A DNA stretch of 64,000 nucleotides from Bacteroidota bacterium (GCA_017303905.1 JAFLBH010000003.1:186001-250000), one strand, 5' to 3'. Numbered from the stretch's first letter, positions 24,893 to 33,093 are shown. Numbers and translations are program-made. Notes: generated by a model not told the origin, from the sequence alone.

Positions 24893-25552
24893 ATGAATCT
24901 GGCACCTATTAATAACTTAATCAAAAAGGAATTTCTTCTTGAATTCAGGCAAAAAGCGAGTTTGGGAGGGATGCTGGTGTATGTTGCAGGCACTGTGTTT
25001 GTAAGTGCATTATGCTTTACAGGTAAGATTCATACACACGAATGGAATGCTTTATTCTGGATCATTTTGTTATTTGCCTCTGTGACGATTAGTTCTAAAA
25101 GTTTCTTGAAAGAAAGCAAAGGCATGGGATTATTTAACTATGCTTATTATTCACCAAGACATTTTATACTTGCTAAAATCATTTTTAACATGGCTTTAAT
25201 GCTTGTTGTCAGCTTGTTTACCCTGTTTTTTTACATTTGGTTCGTGGGTGGAGCGATACAAAACTTCCCATTATTTTTTGTCACGCTGGTATTATCTTCG
25301 ACCGGTTTTGCGGGTGTATTGAGTTTGATGAGTGCCATTGCGTCTAAAGCCAGTAATAATTTCGCACTCATGAGTATCTTGAGTTTTCCTGTATTAATGC
25401 CTATGATAATGGTTTCTATACGCTTAAGTAAGCAGGCCATCGACGGTTTAAACTGGGCGGTGAGTTATGATTTTTTGTTAATATTAGCCGCCTTAAACGT
25501 ATTGGTAATAATGCTCGCCAATCTATTATTTCCTTATCTTTGGAACGATTAA
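24893..25552 (+). CDS. ccmB: Heme exporter membrane subunit CcmB
   Basis: CcmB is the membrane subunit of the CcmAB transporter, which releases heme-loaded CcmE during cytochrome c maturation. The 219-residue protein begins with the cytoplasmic N-terminus NLIKKEFLLEFRQKASLGG, a conserved feature of the family, followed by about six membrane helices and the loop SSKSFLKESKGMGLFNYAYYSPRHFILAK. The usual CcmA ATPase is not adjacent and is not found in the window. The gene opens the ccmBCDEF cluster. A 76-bp gap holding a heptad-repeat hairpin separates it from ccmC. Confidence 0.92.
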   Translation: MNLAPINNLIKKEFLLEFRQKASLGGMLVYVAGTVFVSALCFTGKIHTHEWNALFWIILLFASVTISSKSFLKESKGMGLFNYAYYSPRHFILAKIIFNMALMLVVSLFTLFFYIWFVGGAIQNFPLFFVTLVLSSTGFAGVLSLMSAIASKASNNFALMSILSFPVLMPMIMVSIRLSKQAIDGLNWAVSYDFLLILAALNVLVIMLANLLFPYLWND

Positions 25553-25555
25553 AAC

Positions 25556-25627
25556 AGTTCGTAGTTCGTAGTTAAGAGTTCGTTGAATTTCACCTCTCTG
25601 AACTACGAACTATCAACTATCAGCTAA
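25556..25627. repeat. Heptad-repeat hairpin, copy 1 (5' of ccmC)
   Basis: The left arm is four 7-bp units AGTTCGT, AGTTCGT, AGTTAAG, AGTTCGT (25556-25583). The right arm carries the complementary units GAACTAC, GAACTAT, CAACTAT (25600-25620). AGTTCGTAGTTC (25556-25567) and GAACTACGAACT (25600-25611) pair perfectly over 12 bp. The element ends 1-8 nt before the ccmC start codon. Confidence 0.8.
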
Positions 25628-25628
25628 C

Positions 25629-26288
25629 ATGAAAAACTGGTACAAAATACTCTCTGTTCTTCTTATCCTCTACACCATTTTTTGGGGATTGCTCGGACCT
25701 GTACCTCGTTTGGATATTCTAAATGAAACTATTCGTAATGTATATTATCACGTTCCAATTTGGTTTGCGATGTTATTCCAAATGAGTGTTTCCATTTGGT
25801 TTGCGATTAAATATTTACTGAGTAATAATCCTGATGACGACATGAAGAGTTTCAACGCCGCAAAAGTTGGATTTTTCTTCAGCGTTCCCGGAATATTAAC
25901 AGGATGTTTATGGGCTAAATACACCTGGGGTACTTACTGGACTTTCCAGGATCCTAAATTAAACGGTGTTGCGATTGGCATTTTAATTTATCTCGCTTAT
26001 TTCATTTTACGTAATTCTATTATTGACGAATTAAAAAAAGCAAGAATATCATCGGTATATAACGTATTTGCTTATGTGATGCTGATTGTTTTTATCATGA
26101 TACTCCCCCGATTAACTGATTCGTTACATCCCGGTAACGGAGGTAATCCGGCTTTTGCAAAATATGATTTAGACAGCAACATGCGACTTGTGTTTTATCC
26201 TGCAGTAATTGGATGGATTATGCTAAGCTGGTGGATATTGGAGATTAACAATCGCTTTTCAAAATTAAAATCGAAACAAAATGATTAA
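25629..26288 (+). CDS. ccmC: Heme-handling protein CcmC (CcsA-like)
   Basis: CcmC loads heme onto CcmE at the outer face of the inner membrane. The 219-residue protein has six predicted membrane helices, the periplasmic tryptophan-rich motif TWGTYWTFQDPKL (residues 99-111; the WGxxW core) and the two external heme-ligand histidines, His41 in YYHVPIWF and one in SLHPG. The motif reads WTFQD rather than the common WxWD, a modest divergence. It lies between ccmB and ccmD and overlaps ccmD by 8 bp. Confidence 0.93.
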   Translation: MKNWYKILSVLLILYTIFWGLLGPVPRLDILNETIRNVYYHVPIWFAMLFQMSVSIWFAIKYLLSNNPDDDMKSFNAAKVGFFFSVPGILTGCLWAKYTWGTYWTFQDPKLNGVAIGILIYLAYFILRNSIIDELKKARISSVYNVFAYVMLIVFIMILPRLTDSLHPGNGGNPAFAKYDLDSNMRLVFYPAVIGWIMLSWWILEINNRFSKLKSKQND

Positions 26289-26502
26289 AAAAATCCTTTT
26301 CATACTTTTTACGCTCATTTCTGTTGTAACCAATGCTCAGGAATCTAACGGTCCGCAAATGGCAGACAGCTGGCGTGAAGACGGTAAAATATATGTGGTG
26401 ATTGCCGTGTTGTCAATTATCTTTGCTTGCGTGATTATTTATTTAGCAGTCATTGAACGAAAACTAAAGAAACTGGAAGAAGAATTAAAGAACAAGAACT
26501 AA
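26281..26502 (+). CDS. ccmD: CcmD-like small membrane protein
   Basis: This 73-residue protein has a signal-like N-terminus (MIKKILFILFTLISVVTNAQ), a short polar segment and one membrane helix (IYVVIAVLSIIFACVIIYLA) followed by a basic/coiled tail (ERKLKKLEEELKNKN). The single helix with a basic C-terminus matches CcmD, which holds CcmABC to CcmE and helps release holo-CcmE. Its N-terminal signal-like segment makes it longer than proteobacterial CcmD and is typical of the Bacteroidota form. It overlaps ccmC by 8 bp and ccmE by one base, supporting tight coupling. Assigned mainly by context and topology. Confidence 0.8.
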   Translation: MIKKILFILFTLISVVTNAQESNGPQMADSWREDGKIYVVIAVLSIIFACVIIYLAVIERKLKKLEEELKNKN

Positions 26503-26885
26503 TGAAAAAGATTCACATTGTTGGAATAATCGTAATTGCCGTAGCCATTGGGGTTATTATTACCTCTTTGAAAAATACGACTACCTATGCCGATTTTAAT
26601 GAAGCCATGGCTAATCCTGATAAGGAATTTCATGTTGTAGGTAAATTAGATAAAGAAGAGCCTTTGATTTATGACCCAAAAATCAATCCTGATGAATTTA
26701 TTTTCACCTTAATTGACAATAAAGGCATGGAAAAAAAAGTGGTGCTTCATAAAAGCAAACCGCAGGATTTTGAACGCAGTGAACAAATTGTAATCATTGG
26801 TAAGATGCAAGGTGAAGAATTTCACGCCAATGATATTTTAATGAAATGTCCTTCTAAATATAACGACGGTAAACCACAGATGTAA
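26502..26885 (+). CDS. ccmE: Heme chaperone CcmE, CxxxY variant
   Basis: CcmE binds heme covalently in the periplasm and delivers it to the CcmF synthetase. The 127-residue protein has an N-terminal anchor (IHIVGIIVIAVAIGVIITSL), then the OB-fold beta-barrel with FHVVGKLDKEEPLIYDPK, KVVLHKSKPQDF, EQIVIIGKMQGEEF. In the heme-binding motif near the C-terminus the classical HxxxY is replaced by CPSKY: Cys116 and Tyr120, with no His at that position. CxxxY-type CcmE proteins are known from archaea and some bacteria. The start overlaps ccmD by one base, and a heptad hairpin separates it from ccmF. Confidence 0.92.
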   Translation: MKKIHIVGIIVIAVAIGVIITSLKNTTTYADFNEAMANPDKEFHVVGKLDKEEPLIYDPKINPDEFIFTLIDNKGMEKKVVLHKSKPQDFERSEQIVIIGKMQGEEFHANDILMKCPSKYNDGKPQM

Positions 26886-26890
26886 AGCTG

Positions 26891-26943
26891 AGTTGGTAGT
26901 TCGGGGTTCGGAGAAACACGACGAACTGCAAACTACGAAACCA
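26891..26943. repeat. Heptad-repeat hairpin, copy 2 (5' of ccmF)
   Basis: Left units are AGTTGGT, AGTTCGG, GGTTCGG (26891-26911). Right units are GAACTGC, AAACTAC, GAAACCA (26923-26943). GTAGTTCGGGGTTCG (26896-26910) pairs with CGAACTGCAAACTAC (26922-26936) at 12 of 15 positions, plus one G-U, around an 11-base loop. The ccmF ATG (26951) is 7 nt further. Confidence 0.7.
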
Positions 26944-26950
26944 CACTCAC

Positions 26951-29545
26951 ATGAACGAATTAAATAACATAGGCGAACATATCTGGATAGGGAAAATCGG
27001 AAACGGATTTGTTGTCTTATCTTTTGTTGCCTCTCTTTTAGCACTCATCGGCTTTTACTTATCTACCAAAAACAAGGACTATTTAAGATTTGCACGAAAT
27101 GCATTTTACTTGCATGGAATTAGCGTAGTTGGAATTGCATCTACACTCTTCATTATGTTGTTTAGTCACTATTATGAATACCAATACGTATACCAACACA
27201 GTAATAATGAAATGCCAATGCGTTTTATTATGTCGTGCTTTTGGGAAGGACAAGAAGGCAGCTTTTTATTATGGACATTTTGGAATGTTGTATTAGGACT
27301 TATTTTACAACGCTCCCTTAAAAACGAATGGGAAGCACCAGTGATGGCAGTATTTTCTTTGGCGCAGGTTTTCTTAGCCAGTATGATTATGGGTATTTAC
27401 ATCGGCGATTATAAAGTGGGAAGTAATCCGTTTTTATTATTGAGAGAGCATCCTGATTTCATTAATCTACCTTTTCTACAGATTCCGAATTACCTTGAAA
27501 AAATTGACGGCCGAGGATTAAATCCACTACTTATGAATTATTGGATGACTATACATCCTCCAACTTTATTCTTAGGTTTTTCTGCTACACTACCTCCGTT
27601 TGCATTTGCCATTGCCGCATTATGGAATAAAAAGTATCACGACTGGCAAAGTATTGCTTTACCATGGACCTTCTTCGGGATTTTAATTTTGGGTGTAGGT
27701 ATCTTGATGGGTGGTGCCTGGGCTTATGAAGCATTAAACTTTGGTGGCTTTTGGGCATGGGATCCGGTAGAAAATTCATCCTTGGTACCATGGTTAATTT
27801 TAGTTGGTGCAGGTCACGTGATGATAGTTAATAAAAACAAAGGCGGTTCATTATTCACCACGCATTTACTCTCCATTGGTTCTTTCTTATTGGTACTCTA
27901 CTCTACGTTCTTGACGCGAAGTGGTATACTTGGAGATTCATCGGTACACGCGTTTACGGATTTAGGCATGCAGGGACAATTAGTCCTTTACGTTTTAACA
28001 TTTATGTTATTATGCGTTGCTCTGCTTATTGAAAATGATTTATTAAGAGTATCCTATATTCTCGGTTCTTTATTAATCGCTTTCTTCTCGGGAATATACG
28101 GTCATAAAAAATTGGCTTTATATGTTTGGTTAGGAAGCAGTGCATTCTTAACCGTATTCAGCTATAACAAATACTTTCCAAAAGAAAAGGACGAAGAAGA
28201 ATTGTACTCCCGTGAATTTTGGATTTTCCTTGGCTCCTTAGTATTTTTACTTTCATCGTTAATCATCACCTACTTTACGTCTATTCCGGTATTAAATAAA
28301 TTATTCGGATTAAATAAAGCTCCTGTTAAAGTGGCCGATTATAATTTATGGATGACGCCATTCGCCATCCTACTTTTGATTTTAATTGCAGCGGCACAAT
28401 TTTTGAAATATAAAAAAACAGACTCAAAAGAATTTTACAAAAAACTACGTTTCTCTTTTATCGCCTCTCTTATATTTGGATTAGCTTGTAGCATTCCACT
28501 TTACTTAGTTAAAGATTTTTCAGCAGCTGAAGGAATCGACAAATGGAATTTAATTTCTTACAGCCTGTTATTTATTGTTGGAGTATTTGCGGTTCTCTCC
28601 AATAGCGAATACTGGTTGCGTGTTTTAAAAGGCAAAATCAGTAAATCAGGAGCATCCATCGCACACATAGGTTTCGCCTTAGTACTTATTGGCGCTTTAG
28701 TTTCGATTTCCAAAAAACAAACCATTTCCAAAAACACTTCCGGAAAAAAAGTAGAAGGTTTAGGAAAAGGTTTTGATAATAACAGAAGTTTATTTTTACA
28801 ACAAGGCGATACACTACCACTTGGTCCGTATTTAGTTTCGTTTGAAAGTAAAGAAAGAATTGGGATTGATGTTTATTACAAAGTGAACTACTTTACTCCG
28901 GATGAGAATGGAGATCCAAAGTTTGCATTTCAATTGATTCCTAAAATTCAGGACAACCCCCGGATGGGACAAGCAGCTGAACCTGCCACGCGACATTATC
29001 TGGATCGTGATGTGTATACAGTAATTACTGCTGCTGATTTAAATGTGGTTGATCCAAAGGCTAAAGATGCTTACAACACTCCAAAAAACTACATTGGTCA
29101 TATTGGTGATACCATATTTGCCAGCAATGCCATTATTGTTATTGATTCGCTTAAAACAAACCTAACGCAGCAGGAATATGAAAAAACGGATTCATTGTTG
29201 GAAGTAACGGCTGTATTGAAAGCCTTTAACTCGAATGGCGATGTTTTTAAAGCATATCCTAAATATATCATTAGAAAAAGTATGATCGTTCCTGAGGTAG
29301 ATATGATTGAGGAATTAGGCTTGAAATTTTCGTTCTGGAAAATAAATCCGGAAGAAGGAAGTGTTGAGATTACCATGTCGGAAAAAGTAAACAACTCAAA
29401 AGATTTTATTGTGATGGAAGCGTATATATTCCCTTATATAAATATTTTGTGGCTGGGATGTTTTGTCATGGCCTTTGGTACCGGCATCTCTGTTGTTGAG
29501 CGCTATAAAAAACTAAAATCAAAATCCGAAGCAAGTGGCGCTTAA
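26951..29545 (+). CDS. ccmF: Cytochrome c heme lyase subunit CcmF
   Basis: CcmF attaches heme to apocytochrome c. This 864-residue protein has an N-terminal periplasmic segment, many membrane helices and the tryptophan-rich WWD heme-handling domain GGFWAWDPVENSSLVPWL (about residues 261-278), with flanking histidines HDWQS.. and HVMIVNKN. A large periplasmic region follows (about 590-815; ESKERIGIDVYYKVNYFTP..). It ends with a last helix (INILWLGCFVMAFGTGISVV). Length is somewhat above proteobacterial CcmF and typical of the Bacteroidota form. It completes the cluster; CcmG/CcmH-type genes are not adjacent. Its 3' end overlaps the next gene by 11 bp. Confidence 0.93.
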   Translation: MNELNNIGEHIWIGKIGNGFVVLSFVASLLALIGFYLSTKNKDYLRFARNAFYLHGISVVGIASTLFIMLFSHYYEYQYVYQHSNNEMPMRFIMSCFWEGQEGSFLLWTFWNVVLGLILQRSLKNEWEAPVMAVFSLAQVFLASMIMGIYIGDYKVGSNPFLLLREHPDFINLPFLQIPNYLEKIDGRGLNPLLMNYWMTIHPPTLFLGFSATLPPFAFAIAALWNKKYHDWQSIALPWTFFGILILGVGILMGGAWAYEALNFGGFWAWDPVENSSLVPWLILVGAGHVMIVNKNKGGSLFTTHLLSIGSFLLVLYSTFLTRSGILGDSSVHAFTDLGMQGQLVLYVLTFMLLCVALLIENDLLRVSYILGSLLIAFFSGIYGHKKLALYVWLGSSAFLTVFSYNKYFPKEKDEEELYSREFWIFLGSLVFLLSSLIITYFTSIPVLNKLFGLNKAPVKVADYNLWMTPFAILLLILIAAAQFLKYKKTDSKEFYKKLRFSFIASLIFGLACSIPLYLVKDFSAAEGIDKWNLISYSLLFIVGVFAVLSNSEYWLRVLKGKISKSGASIAHIGFALVLIGALVSISKKQTISKNTSGKKVEGLGKGFDNNRSLFLQQGDTLPLGPYLVSFESKERIGIDVYYKVNYFTPDENGDPKFAFQLIPKIQDNPRMGQAAEPATRHYLDRDVYTVITAADLNVVDPKAKDAYNTPKNYIGHIGDTIFASNAIIVIDSLKTNLTQQEYEKTDSLLEVTAVLKAFNSNGDVFKAYPKYIIRKSMIVPEVDMIEELGLKFSFWKINPEEGSVEITMSEKVNNSKDFIVMEAYIFPYINILWLGCFVMAFGTGISVVERYKKLKSKSEASGA

Positions 29546-30350
29546 AAAAAATAAAAAGATAAGAATTACTATCATCGGCAGTGGAAATATTGCCTGGCAT
29601 ATTGTATCGCATTTATCTTTTTTTAAACGTTTCGATATTACAGTTTACAATCGATCTGTAACCCCGCGCCTGAAACAACTTCACAAAGAATTCAAAGTAA
29701 ACATTATTACTGAGTGGAAAAAAGTGAAAGAAGACAGTGATGTTTTTTTTATCTGTAGTGGTGATAATTCTATTAAACAAGTGGCAACTAAAATAAAAAA
29801 GCTTAAAACAAAAGCTTTGGTATTACACACTTCCGGAACCACTGATTTTAAAGAATTAAACGGCGCCTCTAAAAACATTGGCGTTTTTTATCCGTTACAA
29901 ACTTTTTCATTTGGACAGAGCGTTAACTGGCAGGAAGTTCCCATTTTCATTGAAGCCTCTAATAAAAAATCACTTGATTATTTAAGCAGTTTAGCTCGAC
30001 TCTTTAGTAACTCTGTGGTGAAGTTAAATTCTGCAAACCGACTTAAACTTCATTTGGCTGCCGTAATAGCAGGAAACTTCAGCAATGCCATGTATGCTTC
30101 GGCATATTCTTTTCTCGATAAAGAATTAAACAAATCTTTTTTTAAGTATTTAGGTCCGCTCATTAATACCACAGCAAAAAAGGCTGTTTTCGGAAATCCA
30201 AGTTTAGTGCAAACCGGTCCGGCTGCACGAAAAGATAAAAAGACATTACAAAAACATAATGCCCTGTTAAAAAAGCACAGCGAGTTAAAACGCACCTATA
30301 AGTCAATCAGTCGTCTCATTGCAAAACAACAAACCAATGCAAAACTTTAA
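29535..30350 (+). CDS. Rossmann-fold dehydrogenase-like protein with DUF2520
   Basis: The 271-residue protein starts at a GTG inside the ccmF tail (11-bp overlap), giving MALKKNKKIRITIIGSGNIAWHI; the glycine-rich motif IGSGNIAWHI (residues 14-23) marks an NAD(P)-binding Rossmann fold. DVFFICSGDNSIKQVA, LVLHTSGTTDF, GVFYPLQTFSFG and AAVIAGNFSNAMY fit the family of Rossmann-like plus DUF2520 proteins, relatives of pyrroline-5-carboxylate and F420-dependent reductases. The substrate is unknown. In Bacteroidota this gene commonly precedes the KdsC-like, UbiA-like and Maf genes seen next, an order kept here, which suggests a conserved if unexplained unit. Confidence 0.85.
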   Translation: MALKKNKKIRITIIGSGNIAWHIVSHLSFFKRFDITVYNRSVTPRLKQLHKEFKVNIITEWKKVKEDSDVFFICSGDNSIKQVATKIKKLKTKALVLHTSGTTDFKELNGASKNIGVFYPLQTFSFGQSVNWQEVPIFIEASNKKSLDYLSSLARLFSNSVVKLNSANRLKLHLAAVIAGNFSNAMYASAYSFLDKELNKSFFKYLGPLINTTAKKAVFGNPSLVQTGPAARKDKKTLQKHNALLKKHSELKRTYKSISRLIAKQQTNAKL

Positions 30351-30849
30351 GGAGAAACTTAATAAAATAACTACTCTGATGTTTGATGTAGATGGCGTAT
30401 TTACAGATGGCAAAGTATTGGTGATGGAGAACGGTGAAGTAGTACGTAATGTATTTTCAAAAGATGGTTATGCCATACACTTAGCCGTGCAGAAAAAATA
30501 CAAATTGGTCATTATCTCCGGCGGAAATAATGTAGCCATAAAAAATTTACTTACCCGCTCCGGCATAGAACATATCTTCATAAATCAACACGATAAGCTA
30601 CAATGTTATAAAGACTTCATCTATGAACATAACATTAACGATGAACAAGTGATGTATATGGGGGATGATTTGCCGGACTATGAGATTATGAGCCGCGTGG
30701 GCGTTGCTGCTTGTCCGAATGACTCTGCTACTGAGATTAAATCGATCTGCTCTTACATTTCGCCGAAAAATGGCGGAGAAGGCTGTGTACGCGATATTAT
30801 CGAACAAGTTATGCGTGTACAAGGCCAATGGGAAATTGCTAACTGGTAA
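30337..30849 (+). CDS. KdsC-like HAD phosphatase
   Basis: The HAD superfamily subclass III phosphatase KdsC removes phosphate from 3-deoxy-D-manno-octulosonate 8-phosphate, a lipopolysaccharide precursor. Motif I is LMFDVDGVFTDGKV (nucleophile and acid Asp), motif II is ISGG, and motif III MGDDLPDYEIMSRVGVAACPNDS is typical. The ATG at 30337 gives 170 residues and the usual family N-terminus; an in-frame ATG at 30319 would lengthen the overlap with the DUF2520 gene. The KdsC role is inferred from similarity; related homologues act on other sugar phosphates. Confidence 0.88.
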   Translation: MQNFKEKLNKITTLMFDVDGVFTDGKVLVMENGEVVRNVFSKDGYAIHLAVQKKYKLVIISGGNNVAIKNLLTRSGIEHIFINQHDKLQCYKDFIYEHNINDEQVMYMGDDLPDYEIMSRVGVAACPNDSATEIKSICSYISPKNGGEGCVRDIIEQVMRVQGQWEIANW

Positions 30850-30854
30850 TTTGA

Positions 30855-30862
30855 TATATTTG
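30855..30862 (+). promoter_or_regulatory. -7 promoter element for the UbiA-like gene
   Basis: TATATTTG is a perfect TAnnTTTG, and the ATG at 30868 follows after five bases, a leaderless arrangement. A weak TTG at about 30836 gives a short spacer; the -33 box is uncertain. Confidence 0.45.
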
Positions 30863-30867
30863 TATTA

Positions 30868-31830
30868 ATGACCAACCGATTATTGCAAAATAAGTTTTTT
30901 GCCTTTTTAAAATTAATAAGGTTTGAAAATTTACTGATTATGGTTTTCACCATGAGCAGCATTCGTTATTTTGTAATTGAGCCTGTAATGGAGCAAGTTT
31001 ATTTCTCAGAGTTCCATTTTTGGATGCTTGTATTGAGTACAACACTTATTGCTGCCGCAGGATACATCATTAATGATTACTTTGATGTAAAAACCGATCA
31101 TATTAATCATCCCGAAACGGTAGTAATTGACGTTGTGATTAAACGACGCACAGCCATGTTATTGCATTTAATATTTAGCGGATTAGGGTTGATTTTAGGG
31201 GCCTGGTTAGCTTATCGCTGCTTTGCACTCAGATTGGTTTTGTTTCAAATTATTGCCATTACTTTGCTTTGGTTTTATTCAACACATTTTAAAAAACAAC
31301 TTCTCACCGGTAATTTAGTAATTGCTGTATTAACCGGACTTATTCCGATGATGCCTTACGCTTATGAAGTTCTAAATGGTGTTCATGTGAATACAGCCTA
31401 CTTTGATCAAAACTCGCTTAATTTAAAGCGACTTTTAATAATCACCGGATTATTTGCAGGATTTGCTTTCTTAACTTCATTGATTAGAGAGATTGTAAAA
31501 GACATGGAAGATTTCAATGGGGATATTCAAACGGGAGGAAAAACAATGCCAATTTCTTGGGGCATCATCACCACAAAAGTGGTCACCTTCTTTTTAATCA
31601 TCATTACATTGGGGATTTTAAGCTTCTCTATTCTCAAGCTTTGGATGTGGCAACAAAAAATCGCTTCCTTCTATTTAATCATGACGGTCTTTATTCCTTT
31701 ACTGATTTTGATATTTCAAACCATCCGAGCTAAAACACCTTTTCAATATAAAGTAGCCAGTTTACTATTAAAGTTCATTATGCTTTTTGGAGTGGCCTTT
31801 ACATTTATGATTAAATTGATTTATGAATAG
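30868..31830 (+). CDS. UbiA-family prenyltransferase (probable geranylgeranylglycerol-phosphate type)
   Basis: UbiA-family enzymes transfer polyprenyl groups to acceptors within the membrane. The 320-residue protein has about eight membrane helices. The first Asp-rich motif IINDYFDVKTDHINHP (Asn69-Asp70, Asp73, Asp77) binds the Mg-diphosphate, and the second (IVKDMEDFNGDIQTGGKTMP, Asp212, Asp215, Asp219) completes the active site. Among UbiA enzymes it resembles those commonly annotated in Bacteroidota as geranylgeranylglycerol-phosphate geranylgeranyltransferase, but menaquinone or heme side-chain roles cannot be excluded. The 3' end overlaps maf by 8 bp. Confidence 0.85.
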   Translation: MTNRLLQNKFFAFLKLIRFENLLIMVFTMSSIRYFVIEPVMEQVYFSEFHFWMLVLSTTLIAAAGYIINDYFDVKTDHINHPETVVIDVVIKRRTAMLLHLIFSGLGLILGAWLAYRCFALRLVLFQIIAITLLWFYSTHFKKQLLTGNLVIAVLTGLIPMMPYAYEVLNGVHVNTAYFDQNSLNLKRLLIITGLFAGFAFLTSLIREIVKDMEDFNGDIQTGGKTMPISWGIITTKVVTFFLIIITLGILSFSILKLWMWQQKIASFYLIMTVFIPLLILIFQTIRAKTPFQYKVASLLLKFIMLFGVAFTFMIKLIYE

Positions 31831-32416
31831 CATTGACAGTCTTCTAAAAGAGTTTCCATATAAAATTATTTTAGGCTCCGGTTCTCCGCGCCGACAAGAG
31901 TTATTAAAGAGTTTGGGATTTGAGTATCGGCTTATGCCAATTAACGCCGATGAATCGTTCCCTTCCGATTTACAGGCGCAGGAAATTCCGCTTTATCTGG
32001 CAGAAAAAAAAGCAGATGCTTTTCCCGATGAATTAAAAGAAAATGAATTATTAATTACAGCCGACACCATCGTTTGGTGCGAAGGAAAAGTATTAAACAA
32101 ACCTGCTAATTTCAAAGAAGGAAAAATCATGCTTGAAACATTAAGCGGAAAAATGCATGAAGTATTTACCGGTGTTTGTTTGAAAAGTGCAAATAAACAA
32201 ACTGTTTTCTTTGATGCCAGTAAAGTTTATTTTAAGTCACTTAAAAATGAAGAAATTGAATATTATTTAACAAATTATAATCCATACGATAAAGCCGGAG
32301 GTTATGGTGTTCAGGATTGGATTGGCTATATTGGTATAGATAAAATTGAAGGTAGTTTTTATAATGTGATGGGATTACCGGTAAAAGAATTATTCGAAGA
32401 ATTAATAAAGTTTTAA
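31823..32416 (+). CDS. maf: Maf-like nucleoside triphosphate pyrophosphatase
   Basis: Maf proteins hydrolyse non-canonical or methylated nucleotide triphosphates (dTTP, UTP, m5UTP, m7GTP) to monophosphates. The 197-residue sequence has the signature ILGSGSPRRQELL (residues 17-29), the substrate motif ADTIVW, and MHEVFTGVCL plus YDKAGGYGVQDWIG, all characteristic. Catalytic Asp in ADTIV is intact. Length is normal. It overlaps the UbiA-like gene by 8 bp and leads to the secreted-protein gene by 1 bp. The specific nucleotide cannot be told from sequence. Confidence 0.93.
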   Translation: MNSIDSLLKEFPYKIILGSGSPRRQELLKSLGFEYRLMPINADESFPSDLQAQEIPLYLAEKKADAFPDELKENELLITADTIVWCEGKVLNKPANFKEGKIMLETLSGKMHEVFTGVCLKSANKQTVFFDASKVYFKSLKNEEIEYYLTNYNPYDKAGGYGVQDWIGYIGIDKIEGSFYNVMGLPVKELFEELIKF

Positions 32417-32417
32417 T

Positions 32418-33044
32418 ATGAAAAAACTTCTTATAACGGCATTCGCGGCTTTTAGTCTTCAGTGCTTTTCGCAAGACGGATATGAAATCCTTATTTACGA
32501 AACAAACGTAGATCATTTCGATGTGTATGGTAACGACGATTACGAAAAACACAATCGCAGCAATAATGATATTACAGAGTATTTAATTCCGGAAGGAGTT
32601 GTTAAAGATAAAGCTGAGCCCATTGGTCCTGATAATTTCGAAGCAAAAAACATGTTCGATGGAAACATGAAAACATGTTGGCTCACCGCTTGGGATGGTA
32701 AAAATGAAGTAATTGAAATTGTAATCGATATTGAGGAAAATGCAGAAGTTCCCAGTGCGGAGATCAGAAGTATTTATTTTGCTAACGGCTGGAGAAAAGA
32801 CATGCAAACCTGGAAGAACTATTCCCGCCTCAAAAAAGTGTCGATGAGTATTAACGAAAAACCGTATGCCGAAATCACATTTGAAAACACTTACAAAATG
32901 CAGGGCATTGATATCGATAAATTAAAAATTGAAAAATCACGTCGATACAGGATTCGCTTAAGGGTTCTTGAACTTTATAAAGGTGATAAATTTGACCAAT
33001 TAGCAATTAGCGATATTCAGCTCAACGGAAAAATTAAAAAGTAA
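32418..33044 (+). CDS. Secreted protein with discoidin/NADase-type glycan-binding-like domain
   Basis: The 208-residue product has a signal peptide (MKKLLITAFAAFSLQCFSQ). The region from about 65 on resembles the NADase-type glycan-binding (discoidin-like) fold: FEAKNMFDGNMKTCWLTAWD (about 74-93, the Dxxx-T-x-W core), GKNEVIEIVIDIE, and the late strand RYRIRLRVLELYKGDKFDQLAISDIQL. This suggests attachment to cell-surface glycans, but the ligand is unknown. It has no T9SS sorting domain. It starts one base after maf and ends before a strong bidirectional terminator. The domain call is moderate. Confidence 0.6.
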   Translation: MKKLLITAFAAFSLQCFSQDGYEILIYETNVDHFDVYGNDDYEKHNRSNNDITEYLIPEGVVKDKAEPIGPDNFEAKNMFDGNMKTCWLTAWDGKNEVIEIVIDIEENAEVPSAEIRSIYFANGWRKDMQTWKNYSRLKKVSMSINEKPYAEITFENTYKMQGIDIDKLKIEKSRRYRIRLRVLELYKGDKFDQLAISDIQLNGKIKK

Positions 33045-33063
33045 AGAAGAAAATAAATCCAAT

Positions 33064-33093
33064 AAAAAAGCCCGAAATAATTCGGGCTTTTTT
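33064..33093. terminator. Bidirectional rho-independent terminator
   Basis: AAAAAAGCCCGAA (33064-33076) and TTCGGGCTTTTTT (33081-33093) form a perfect 13-bp stem around a 4-base loop, with T-tracts on either strand. It serves both the maf-side operon and the opposing giant SprB-repeat gene. Confidence 0.9.
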
